Shown here: positions 56,983-64,000 of the stretch, piece by piece
Numbering within the stretch: position 1 is the first letter of the stretch
Layout: every line of letters starts with the position of its first letter
Source of the DNA: Bacteroidetes bacterium 43-16
GTDB lineage: Bacteria; Bacteroidota; Bacteroidia; Chitinophagales; Chitinophagaceae
DNA length: 64,000 nt
Direction: 5' to 3'
Assembly (NCBI GenBank): GCA_001897525.1
Contig: MKTB01000010.1
Location: forward strand, 338,794-402,793
The notes under the pieces: model-generated
Told to the model about the DNA's origin: nothing
Databases searched by the model: none
What the model saw: the letters and a program-made list of their open reading frames with translations, nothing else
Program-made: the position numbers and the translations under genes

Positions 56983-57531
56983 ATGCAATTTAATCCTTGG
57001 CACTCTGTAAGCTACGGCGACAAAGCCCCTGAAATAGTAGACGCAATCATCGAGATCCCGAGAGGCTCCAGAGGTAAATTTGAACTGGATAAGGAAAGCG
57101 GTATGCTTCGCCTGGACCGTGTTCTGTACCACTCCATCTGCTATCCTTTGAACTATGGCTTTATCCCGCAAACTTATTGTGATGATAATGATCCTTTAGA
57201 TATCCTGGTATTGTCCCAGGTAGACATCCCGTCTATGTGCCTGGTGAATGCTAAAATAATTGGTGTTATGCGCATGATCGACCAGGGAGAAGCTGATGAT
57301 AAGCTGATCGCCGTATGTACCGATGACATGAGCGTTAACCACTACAATGACCTGAACGAATTGCCTCAGCACCTGCTGAAAGAAGTAAGACAATTCTTTG
57401 AAGAATACAAGCGCCTGGAAAACAAAGAAGTGAAGATCACTGCTTTTGAAGATGCAGCATCAGCTCGTAAGATCTTATTACAATCTATCGAAGATTATAA
57501 AGTAAAATTTGGTGTTAAGCAGGAAGCTTAA
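56983..57531 (+). CDS. ppa: Inorganic pyrophosphatase
   Basis: The 182-residue protein is a family I soluble pyrophosphatase. [35 protein letters not shown] (the D-x-D-P-x-D metal-binding motif) and the [10 protein letters not shown] segment are conserved. It hydrolyses pyrophosphate and drives biosynthetic reactions. A strong terminator follows 15 bases after the stop. Confidence 0.95.
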   Translation: MQFNPWHSVSYGDKAPEIVDAIIEIPRGSRGKFELDKESGMLRLDRVLYHSICYPLNYGFIPQTYCDDNDPLDILVLSQVDIPSMCLVNAKIIGVMRMIDQGEADDKLIAVCTDDMSVNHYNDLNELPQHLLKEVRQFFEEYKRLENKEVKITAFEDAASARKILLQSIEDYKVKFGVKQEA

Positions 57532-57546
57532 TCACAATTAATAATA

Positions 57547-57584
57547 AAAGAAGGCCGGATTGTTGTTACAATCCGGCCTTCTTT
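57547..57584. terminator. Bidirectional terminator between ppa and the NUDIX gene
   Basis: A perfect 17-bp stem (57547-57563 with 57568-57584) with a four-base loop lies between two convergent genes. Confidence 0.92.
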
Positions 57585-57585
57585 G

Positions 57586-57987
57586 TTAAACTGATCGCTG
57601 AGCCGTATAATTAATTAGCGATCTTTTATAACCATCGGGCATATTCAAGGCCAGCGCTGCTTCCAGGCTGAACAATCCCACCTCTTTATGCTCATGACTG
57701 ATCTGCAGCGGTTCTGCTGTATATTCTGTAACCAGGCAGGCATAGGTAACGATGAACACCTGTTTGCCGGGCAGTACTTCAAACAGCCAGGTATCCAGAA
57801 TACCCTTTACTACAGACTTCAGACCCAGCTCCTCCTCTATTTCACGGACTACACAAAGCTCCGGGCTTTCCCCGGTCTCAATTCTTCCGCCGGGTAATTC
57901 CCACTCTTCCCGCTCATTTTTCAGTAAAACAAATTGATTATTGATGGTCAATACTCCTTTTATCGATACCGGAAACCTGTTTTCCAT
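57586..57987 (-). CDS. NUDIX hydrolase
   Basis: Start set at ATG 57987 (MENRFPVSIKG); a longer upstream frame overlaps the neighbouring gene and was not used. The ~133-residue product has the full NUDIX box, with GGRIETGESPELCVVREIEEE, a typical G-x5-E-x7-R-E-x-x-E-E pattern, followed by a beta-strand region. It would hydrolyse a nucleoside-diphosphate-linked compound; the substrate is unknown. Confidence 0.88.
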   Translation of the reverse strand: MENRFPVSIKGVLTINNQFVLLKNEREEWELPGGRIETGESPELCVVREIEEELGLKSVVKGILDTWLFEVLPGKQVFIVTYACLVTEYTAEPLQISHEHKEVGLFSLEAALALNMPDGYKRSLINYTAQRSV

Positions 57988-58054
57988 ACTTTCAATTTTC
58001 CTCAAATTTAAGGTCTTCTGCTTACAATCCCGGTATCGGTAAAAGGACAATAGT

Positions 58055-60295
58055 TTATTTTTCAACGATTACTTTATCTTTAAATAAAGGCTCGCGGCTG
58101 CTTCTGATCTCGTAAGTATATACGCCATTAGCAAAGGCATGGATATCAAGACGGAGTTGATCCTGTTCATTCATTTCTTTACGAACGACTTCTTTTCCGT
58201 TAATATCATATATAGATACACTTAACCTACCGGAGGTTTTCTGCTTGTCGCGGCCCGATACCGTGAACTGTATGTACTCCGATGCCGGGTTAGGCACAGC
58301 GCTTACCGCCATCTTGCCGCTCAGGCTCGTTTCATCATTCATAAACCTGCCGGTACCTCCTCCACCTTCACGCGGAGGCGGCGTACAGGAGCAAAGCGGA
58401 GCAGAAGGACTGGTTTCCGTGCCGTCCGGCATGACCGCTCTTACCCTCCAGGAGAAGCATTCGGCGAAGTTACGTGGAACGGTTACATTCGGGCTTGTGG
58501 AAGTCATCAGTTTGGCCAGACCAAATCCGGAATTGGGGCAACAGGCCGGATCATTAGTGGTGATCGATATTTTATAGGAAGCCGCACCGGGAACAGGGTT
58601 CCAGTACAGGTTGCTGACATCCGTGCCCGGAGTACAACCCAGACCTGTAGGTGGTGGCGGTGGCGGGGTACAAGAACAAAGTGAAGCTGAAGGTGCTGTT
58701 TCTGTACCATCTGCCAGCACGGCTCTTACTCTCCACGAGAAGCAAGCCGCAAAGGCACGTGTAACGCTGACATTCGGTGTAGTGGTCGTTATGAGCTTTG
58801 CTAAACCAAAACCATAATTAGGACAACATGCTGGATCATTGGTGGTGATCGATACTTTGTAGGAAACCGCTCCCGGAATAGGGATCCAGGAAAGATTACT
58901 GGCATCTGTACCGGGTGTACAATTCAGACCTACAGGACCTGGTGGTGGTGGTGTACAGGAGCACATAGGCGCTGAAGGTTCTGTACTGCAATCTTCAGAC
59001 ATTATTGCTCTTACTCTCCAGGAAAAACAAGATGCAAATGTATTTGGAACAGTTACACTTGTGCCAGTCGTCGTTAATAACTTAGCCAGTCCAAAATTTG
59101 ATTCCCTGCAACAAGCAGGGTCATTAGTGGTCAGGGATACCGCATAGGAAAGCGCACCGGGAACAGGGTTCCAGGATAAGATACTACTATTATTGTCGGG
59201 AACGCATTTCAGGTTTGATGGAGGGTCTGGAAGGTTCGGACAACAATCAATTTCGGCACAGATATCATCCACATAAGCATAGGCAAAATGCGCCGGTCCG
59301 GCACAATCAGCCACAAAAAACTCTATGGTATAAGTTTTCGTCGCTTCCGCATCAAAATCTATATAAGCACAGGTCCAATCTTTCCAGGCTACATATGCCC
59401 CCCTTTCTCCACAGGCTTTCACCCATGTATTGTAAAATGGCGGCACTTTTGTGGGTACACAAATCCTTGTCCCCAACTCATTCCCGGAATTATCCAATAC
59501 CCTGGCTAAAAAGAAAGTATTAACGCCCAGGTGATCATAAGGTGGATGTTCAGCGACTAAAGCGTAGGAAAAATTAATTCTTGCTTTACCGCTCACCGGT
59601 GAATAAAAAGATTTTTGCAGCATATTGATCTCGTTGCGTGCCGGACAAGGTGTTGGGGCATTGATCCTTATCGCGTGCTTAGAGCCATTATTCGTCTGCT
59701 TGAGCCCCGAAACATAGGGGTCAGGAACGTTATTGGTAACTAAAAAATCATCCGGGTTTCCGAACCCTACACCCGCATACGTAACATTTGTCTGGGGAAC
59801 AGCATTGCAGACACCACCGGTATAACCGCTCCGATAACCGTTATAGCCCTGCATACTCAGGTTAGAAGGGGTAGCCGTTTCAAAATCACCATAGTTACAC
59901 AACATATTAGTTGATCCGGCCCCGGTAGGTTTTGCAGCTTGCGTAGCCTCCAGACGCACTCTTCCCGGGTTGTAAATACTTACAGCTTGGGGATGGAGCT
60001 TAAAATAGGTGTCCCTGTAGTGACCCACTATATTGTTTTCAATCACTTCGGCTAATACTGCCTCCGAAAGTACTTCTTCATGCCTGTCCGCAGCCAGGAA
60101 TTCTTTACGTAGCCGCTCTTTTTCCGGCTCATTTTTCAACTGTCCGGCAATAAAAGCAGCGATTTTCTGCTCCTGCTCTGCCATTTGCCACAGCCATTCT
60201 GATTTACTGATATTATCTTCCTGTGCCCGCGTCAATAGCGGAAAAACAAACAGGTAAAAAATACCTGCAAGTACAAAGCGTTTCATTGTGTTCAT
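58055..60295 (-). CDS. T9SS cargo protein with cysteine-rich repeated modules
   Basis: The 746-residue product has a signal peptide (about 1-24; ATG at 60286 is an alternative start). An N-terminal ~330-residue part with CNYGDFE resembles a jellyroll/MAM-like adhesive domain. Three ~95-residue modules follow, each with TNDPACC, FGLAKL and FSWRVRA and ending CSCTPPP. The C-terminal sorting domain begins VPNPASEYIQF and ends IVEK. It is exported and probably released or anchored by the type IX system. The fibronectin-III-like modules suggest binding to a surface or polymer. No catalytic motif is seen. Confidence 0.85.
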   Translation of the reverse strand: MNTMKRFVLAGIFYLFVFPLLTRAQEDNISKSEWLWQMAEQEQKIAAFIAGQLKNEPEKERLRKEFLAADRHEEVLSEAVLAEVIENNIVGHYRDTYFKLHPQAVSIYNPGRVRLEATQAAKPTGAGSTNMLCNYGDFETATPSNLSMQGYNGYRSGYTGGVCNAVPQTNVTYAGVGFGNPDDFLVTNNVPDPYVSGLKQTNNGSKHAIRINAPTPCPARNEINMLQKSFYSPVSGKARINFSYALVAEHPPYDHLGVNTFFLARVLDNSGNELGTRICVPTKVPPFYNTWVKACGERGAYVAWKDWTCAYIDFDAEATKTYTIEFFVADCAGPAHFAYAYVDDICAEIDCCPNLPDPPSNLKCVPDNNSSILSWNPVPGALSYAVSLTTNDPACCRESNFGLAKLLTTTGTSVTVPNTFASCFSWRVRAIMSEDCSTEPSAPMCSCTPPPPGPVGLNCTPGTDASNLSWIPIPGAVSYKVSITTNDPACCPNYGFGLAKLITTTTPNVSVTRAFAACFSWRVRAVLADGTETAPSASLCSCTPPPPPPTGLGCTPGTDVSNLYWNPVPGAASYKISITTNDPACCPNSGFGLAKLMTSTSPNVTVPRNFAECFSWRVRAVMPDGTETSPSAPLCSCTPPPREGGGGTGRFMNDETSLSGKMAVSAVPNPASEYIQFTVSGRDKQKTSGRLSVSIYDINGKEVVRKEMNEQDQLRLDIHAFANGVYTYEIRSSREPLFKDKVIVEK
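58385..59215 (-). repeat. Three tandem ~285-bp protein modules
   Basis: The coding sequence of the T9SS cargo protein contains three modules with a period of about 285 bp (95 residues), each linked by a Pro-rich CTPPP segment. The second and third are closer to each other than to the first. Confidence 0.7.
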
Positions 60296-60471
60296 AAATT
60301 TCTTTGCGATTTACATAGTTTACAATAGATACTCTGTTCCGAATCTCTGTATTTTATATAAACCACGAAAAAGGAAATTCACCGGCAGGGCTTATGGGTT
60401 CACGAGCACGTCAAATGAGTCTATACCTTAAAATGAAGTAGATCAAGCTAACAAATAAATGCACCATGCAT

Positions 60472-60500
60472 AAAAAAAAGGATACTATAAAACAGTATCC
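60472..60500 (-). terminator. Terminator of yajQ
   Basis: On the - strand a 7-bp stem (60494-60500 with 60480-60486) is followed by a run of eight T. It lies 26 bases past the stop of yajQ. Confidence 0.8.
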
Positions 60501-60525
60501 CTCCTTTGAACCAATCATCAGTTCT

Positions 60526-61017
60526 TTAGCTTTTCATATTGATATACTGCAAAGGCATATCCAGGTTAGCCGTATTGCACAAGGAGATCACATCCTGCAG
60601 GTCGTCAATTTTCTTACCCGTAACGCGGATGATATCATCCATAATGGCAGCCTGTACTTTCAAGCCGGAATCCTTGATCAGTTTAACGATCTTTTTCGCA
60701 TCCGCCTGCTCCAGTCCGTTCCTGATCTTAATTTCCTTTCTTAGATATTTTCCGTATCCCGTAGGCTCCTTAAGCAGGTCAAAACATTTTGCATCCAGTC
60801 CCTGGCGCATAGCTTTGGTCACGATCACATCTTCCGCCTGCTTTAACTGCATATCGCTCTCTATCTCGAGTTTCAATACATAGTTCTTCTTATCCAGGTC
60901 TATTTCGCAATGAATACCTTTAAAATCATAGCGGTTAGCAATCTCTTTTTTTGCAGTATTGATTGCATTGTCCAGGGTTTGTAAATCTACTTTACTACTA
61001 ATGTCAAATGAAGGCAT
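60526..61017 (-). CDS. yajQ: YajQ family nucleotide-binding protein
   Basis: The 163-residue protein starts MPSFDISSKVDLQTLDNAINTA and has FKGIHCEIDL, YVLKLEIESDM and KIVKLIKDSGLKVQAAI, matching the YajQ family throughout. Members have been reported to bind cyclic di-GMP or nucleic acid. A TATCTTTG promoter box is at 61038-61045 on its strand. Confidence 0.92.
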   Translation of the reverse strand: MPSFDISSKVDLQTLDNAINTAKKEIANRYDFKGIHCEIDLDKKNYVLKLEIESDMQLKQAEDVIVTKAMRQGLDAKCFDLLKEPTGYGKYLRKEIKIRNGLEQADAKKIVKLIKDSGLKVQAAIMDDIIRVTGKKIDDLQDVISLCNTANLDMPLQYINMKS

Positions 61018-61037
61018 ATTTTTTATTCTATTTTAAA

Positions 61038-61045
61038 CAAAGATA
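61038..61045 (-). promoter_or_regulatory. Promoter box (TATCTTTG) of yajQ
   Basis: On the - strand TATCTTTG fits TAnnTTTG, 20 bases upstream of the yajQ ATG at 61017. Confidence 0.5.
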
Positions 61046-61083
61046 ATTCCTATTTTTCATTTCTGCGCCATACCCGGGCCGCA

Positions 61084-62859
61084 TTACTGCATCACCTGGT
61101 ACTCATATATTTCTGCATAATAACCTTTGGCCGCGATCAATTCTTCATGCGTGCCACGCTCTATGATCCTGCCATCGTCCATCACAATGATCTGGTCAAA
61201 ATCCCAGTTCTTGAAGATCCTGTGGGTGATGATGATCACCGTCTGTTCTTTAAGATTGGCCTGCAGGTTGGCCAGGATATGCTGCTCGGTGGTATTGTCT
61301 ACTGCCGATATACTGTCGTCCAGGATCAATACCTGGTGTTGCTTGGCCAGTGCACGCGCAATGCTCACCCTTTGCTTTTGTCCGCCGGAGAGCATGATCC
61401 CTCTTTCGCCCACAATAGTCTCGTACCCGTCTTTAAGTCCCCTGATCTCGCGGTCGATATGCGCCGCTTTGGCCACTTCAGAGACCTCTGTCATAACTTT
61501 ATCCCCGGCACCAAAAGCGATATTGGCAGCTACGGTATCAGAAAATAAGAAAACCTCCTGCGGCACATAAGAGATCTGCTCGCGCAGATGTTTCAAATGC
61601 CAGTCCTTGATATCGACACCATCCACCAGCACACTACCCTGCTGCACATCATACATCCTGAAGAGCAGGTGGGAAAGCGTAGACTTGCCCGAACCTGTTT
61701 TACCTATAATGGCCACCTTCTCTCCTGCCCTGATCTTTAAATCAAAATGATCTATAGCCTTTATACCAGTATGCGGATAAGTAAAGCTGACCTCCCGGAA
61801 TTCAATATCACCCTTTAAAGGTGCGCTGTAAGCGGTTTCAGGGCTTACGATGTCCGGCTTTATGTTCAAAAAGTCATTGATCCTTTTTTGAGAAGCCGCT
61901 GCACGCTGCATCATGGAGCTGGTCCAGCCCAGTGTGGATACCGGAAAAGTGAGCATCGAAATGTAAATAATAAACTCAGCGATATTGCCTACCGTGATCT
62001 GGTTGGCAATCACCATCCTGCCACCTACAAAAATAGTAACGATCAGGCTCAGGCCTATGAACAATCCCATCAGGGGCGTGTACATCGCTTCCGTTTTGGC
62101 CAGGTCTATATTGCTCTTCCGGTAATTCTTAGAGGCTGCTTCAAAGCTTTGCTGCATGGCCTCTTCCTGCACATAAGACTTAATGACCCGGATACCGGAA
62201 AAAGCTTCCTGCGCCAGCGAAGTGAGGCCACCCAGCTGCGCCTGGATCTTGCCGCTCCTCTTATTGATCACGGCATTGATCCTGATCATGCTGAAGGCCA
62301 GCAAAGGCAGGAAAAAGAGCGAGAACAGGCTCAGCTCCCAGCTCACCCGGAACATACCCCAGACAGACATAACGGTGAGTACGATGAGGTTTAAAGTATA
62401 CATAATAGCCGGGCCGGTGTACATCCTCACCCTGCTCACATCTTCCGACATACGGCTCATCAGGTCACCGGTCTGGTGGGTCTTAAAAAAGGCCGTATCC
62501 AGCTTCTGGTACTGATCATAAATTTCATTTTTCTGATCATACTCAATATGGCGCGACATCACGATAATCGTTTGCCGCATAAAGAACATAAATATACCCC
62601 GGGTCAATGCAAAAGCGATCAATATAAGCCCGCTGATCATCACCACACTCATAATTTCTTTAACAAAAACCTCAGACAGGCTGCTCTCCCCGATCAGTCG
62701 GTACAGAGCAATATTCTCATACACCTGGTCCAGCACAGAGCGTATGACCACCGGCGGCAACACGGCAAATACATTTGCTATGGTGACGAAAAGGATACCT
62801 AAACCAAACCGGACTTTATATTTACTGAAATATTTATTTAAACTGAGCAGTTCTTTCAT
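61084..62859 (-). CDS. ABC exporter, fused permease and ATPase
   Basis: The 591-residue protein has an N-terminal six-helix exporter domain (about 1-320) and a C-terminal nucleotide-binding domain: Walker A GKTGSGKS near 380, signature LSGGQKQR near 488 and Walker B VLILDDS near 508. It is an MsbA/multidrug-type half transporter that works as a dimer. The substrate cannot be told from sequence. Confidence 0.92.
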   Translation of the reverse strand: MKELLSLNKYFSKYKVRFGLGILFVTIANVFAVLPPVVIRSVLDQVYENIALYRLIGESSLSEVFVKEIMSVVMISGLILIAFALTRGIFMFFMRQTIIVMSRHIEYDQKNEIYDQYQKLDTAFFKTHQTGDLMSRMSEDVSRVRMYTGPAIMYTLNLIVLTVMSVWGMFRVSWELSLFSLFFLPLLAFSMIRINAVINKRSGKIQAQLGGLTSLAQEAFSGIRVIKSYVQEEAMQQSFEAASKNYRKSNIDLAKTEAMYTPLMGLFIGLSLIVTIFVGGRMVIANQITVGNIAEFIIYISMLTFPVSTLGWTSSMMQRAAASQKRINDFLNIKPDIVSPETAYSAPLKGDIEFREVSFTYPHTGIKAIDHFDLKIRAGEKVAIIGKTGSGKSTLSHLLFRMYDVQQGSVLVDGVDIKDWHLKHLREQISYVPQEVFLFSDTVAANIAFGAGDKVMTEVSEVAKAAHIDREIRGLKDGYETIVGERGIMLSGGQKQRVSIARALAKQHQVLILDDSISAVDNTTEQHILANLQANLKEQTVIIITHRIFKNWDFDQIIVMDDGRIIERGTHEELIAAKGYYAEIYEYQVMQ

Positions 62860-62882
62860 CCTGATTTTTAAAGATAATTTTG

Positions 62883-62890
62883 CAAAGTTA
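62883..62890 (-). promoter_or_regulatory. Promoter box (TAACTTTG) of the ABC exporter gene
   Basis: TAACTTTG on the - strand fits TAnnTTTG, about 24 bases upstream of the ATG at 62859. It is divergent from the box at 62916. Confidence 0.45.
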
Positions 62891-62915
62891 CTATTAGAAT
62901 AATTAAGCCTTTCTG

Positions 62916-62923
62916 TAAATTTG
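62916..62923 (+). promoter_or_regulatory. Promoter box (TAAATTTG) of the small lipoprotein gene
   Basis: TAAATTTG fits TAnnTTTG, 23 bases upstream of the ATG at 62947. Confidence 0.45.
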
Positions 62924-62946
62924 CAGTCAAATTGAAAAAATTAACA

Positions 62947-63180
62947 ATGATCAAGACAGGTATTTTGTTACTCGCACTCACCGGCCTCGTGGCTTGTGCG
63001 AAAACAGAACAAGCCAGGACCTATTCCAAGGATGAAGTAAAGCGTATTGTGGACTCTACTATTCTATCAAAAGCGAACGCTGATTCGATACAGAATGCCC
63101 GGGACTTCGAGATAAGAAAAGCGATCGAAATAAGATCGCGGATGGATTCCATTCAAAAGGCAAAAAAAGAAAAGAAATAA
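62947..63180 (+). CDS. Small lipoprotein
   Basis: Start set at ATG 62947 (MIKTGILLLALTGLVAC); a TTG five codons earlier is less likely. The lipobox LVAC places the lipid-carrying Cys at residue 17, leaving a ~60-residue, highly charged helical mature part with a repeated RSRMDSIQKAKKEKK-type tail. Function unknown. It is followed directly by a terminator that lies inside the converging mrpG gene. Confidence 0.75.
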   Translation: MIKTGILLLALTGLVACAKTEQARTYSKDEVKRIVDSTILSKANADSIQNARDFEIRKAIEIRSRMDSIQKAKKEKK

Positions 63181-63181
63181 A

Positions 63182-63586
63182 CTAAGGCTGTGGATCAGCC
63201 TTTTTTTCATCCTCCTCCTGCTCTCCTTTCTTAGGCTGCTCGCTGCGCAGATGATGGTCTTCATCATACATACCTTCCAGCTCGTCCAGCTGACTTTCTT
63301 TCCAGAGCTTGGTCCTGCCCATATACGCAGCCCTGCCGATCATGTGTGCGGCTACAGGCGCAGTAAGAATCAAGAACAATACAATAGCCACAGCACGGTT
63401 GGTAACATCGGGAACGCTGAAGTACAAGGCTGCAGAGACCAGTAATAATCCTGAGCCGATGGTAGAGGCTTTCACCGTTACCGAGAGCCTGGTGTAGAAA
63501 TCAGGCATCCTTAAAACACCTATGGCAGCCACCAGCGTAGCCAGGGAGCCTATCGTACATAATATGATAAATATAACATCAGTCAT
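63182..63586 (-). CDS. mrpG: Mrp Na+/H+ antiporter subunit G
   Basis: The 134-residue membrane protein has three hydrophobic segments and the MrpG/MnhG hallmark RMPDFYTRLSVTVKASTIG (about 27-45), then a hydrophilic acidic tail. It is a small subunit of the multi-subunit Mrp cation/proton antiporter. Its start overlaps the end of mrpF by eight bases. Confidence 0.92.
   Translation of the reverse strand: MTDVIFIILCTIGSLATLVAAIGVLRMPDFYTRLSVTVKASTIGSGLLLVSAALYFSVPDVTNRAVAIVLFLILTAPVAAHMIGRAAYMGRTKLWKESQLDELEGMYDEDHHLRSEQPKKGEQEEDEKKADPQP
63184..63207 (+). terminator. Terminator of the small lipoprotein gene
   Basis: AAGGCTG (63184-63190) pairs with CAGCCTT (63196-63202) around a five-base loop and is followed by a T run. 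It overlaps the 3' end of the convergent mrpG coding sequence. Confidence 0.75.
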
Positions 63587-63854
63587 TGTCTTTCCTTTTT
63601 TCCAGGTAATAAGAGAAGGCTACCGTACTTAAGAAGCCGATAAGCGCCAGGATCATGGCCACATCCAGGAACAGGGGTTGCTTGGTAATGATACTATAAA
63701 TGGCAATGCTCCCGATCCCCATCGTGATCAGCAGGTCGAGCGCCACAATCCGGTCAAATACCGTAGGTCCCTTGTAAATACGGATAAATACAAGGATCAT
63801 CGCGATACAGTTCACCGGGAGGGCAAAGAAATATAATAAATAATACAGCGTCAT
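63579..63854 (-). CDS. mrpF: Mrp Na+/H+ antiporter subunit F
   Basis: The 91-residue product has three membrane segments and the MrpF motif RIYKGPTVFDRIVALDLL (about 26-43). It lies between mrpE and mrpG with overlapping starts and stops, so the operon order E-F-G is clear. Confidence 0.92.
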   Translation of the reverse strand: MTLYYLLYFFALPVNCIAMILVFIRIYKGPTVFDRIVALDLLITMGIGSIAIYSIITKQPLFLDVAMILALIGFLSTVAFSYYLEKRKDND

Positions 63855-64000
63855 CTGATCACCTCCAGTAGCTTAATTTCCAGGTTCAATCTTATGTACT
63901 TTATAAAAGAATCTTTATCCTTATAGTATAAAGTATGAATATACATTACTTTTTTATCATCGCTGATGTCCATCACCAGTGTGCCCGGAGTCAGCGAAAT
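63851..64000 (-). CDS. mrpE: Mrp Na+/H+ antiporter subunit E, C-terminal part (cut by window)
   Basis: The 49 codons visible on the - strand read ISLTPGTLVMDISDDKK, then MYIHTLYYKDKDSFIKYIRL, the conserved C-terminal region of MrpE/MnhE. The stop TGA overlaps the mrpF ATG (ATGA). The 5' part lies beyond the window end. Confidence 0.88.
   Translation of the reverse strand: MSLTPGTLVMDISDDKKVMYIHTLYYKDKDSFIKYIRLNLEIKLLEVIR

Overview
This window comes from a member of the Bacteroidota, most likely of the Sphingobacteriaceae or a close relative. The signs are two proteins with C-terminal type IX secretion sorting domains, TAnnTTTG-type promoter boxes, a CTnDOT-style tra operon with RteC, and ordinary core genes (era, folB, ppa, yajQ, an Mrp antiporter operon). 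It falls into two parts that meet at an initiator tRNA gene at 47357-47431.

Positions 1 to about 47.4 kb are the right-hand part of an integrative conjugative element (ICE); its left end is outside the window. The first 7.6 kb carry secreted and surface proteins, an RteC-type regulator, and a lipoprotein / outer-membrane protein / lipoprotein cluster whose two lipoproteins are paralogues. A leftward two-gene operon follows (7643-15680): a giant HSP90-like ATPase fused to an SF1 helicase, then a single-chain SIR2-APAZ-Argonaute protein. The tra block (16.4-30.3 kb) runs rightward and encodes TraE, F, G, I (with two further TraI-like paralogues), J, K, a TraL-position protein, M and N, plus small accessory proteins. 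No relaxase or coupling protein is present, so those should lie left of the window.

Between the tra block and the integration end (30.3-45.1 kb) is AT-rich cargo that looks like a defence island: a PD-(D/E)XK-like nuclease, a complete three-gene ABC-3C system (REase-like/CTD protein, middle component, DUF2326-type ATPase), a divergent phosphoribosyltransferase, an AVAST-type-1-like pair (metallo-beta-lactamase plus trypsin-like protease/STAND ATPase), a beta-helix-like membrane protein, a GNAT acetyltransferase broken by one in-frame stop, and an unknown protein. The element ends with a large serine recombinase. Its 5' region is duplicated as two abutting 369-bp units, and its last codons are read from the antisense strand of the tRNA 3' half.

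From 47.5 to 64 kb the sequence is ordinary chromosome, visibly richer in G+C than the defence cargo: era, a PLP-dependent deaminase, folB, an AIM24-family protein, a TonB-like protein, an rRNA m5C methyltransferase, a cupin, DUF1835 and DUF1003 proteins, a TPR protein, ppa, a NUDIX hydrolase, a repeat-bearing T9SS cargo protein, yajQ, an ABC exporter, a small lipoprotein and the end of an Mrp antiporter operon (mrpE partial, F, G).

The most interesting candidate is the helicase plus SIR2-APAZ-Argonaute operon. Next are the AVAST-like pair, the ABC-3C/nuclease block and the recombinase/tRNA junction. All identifications rest on reading motifs by eye; no database search was possible.
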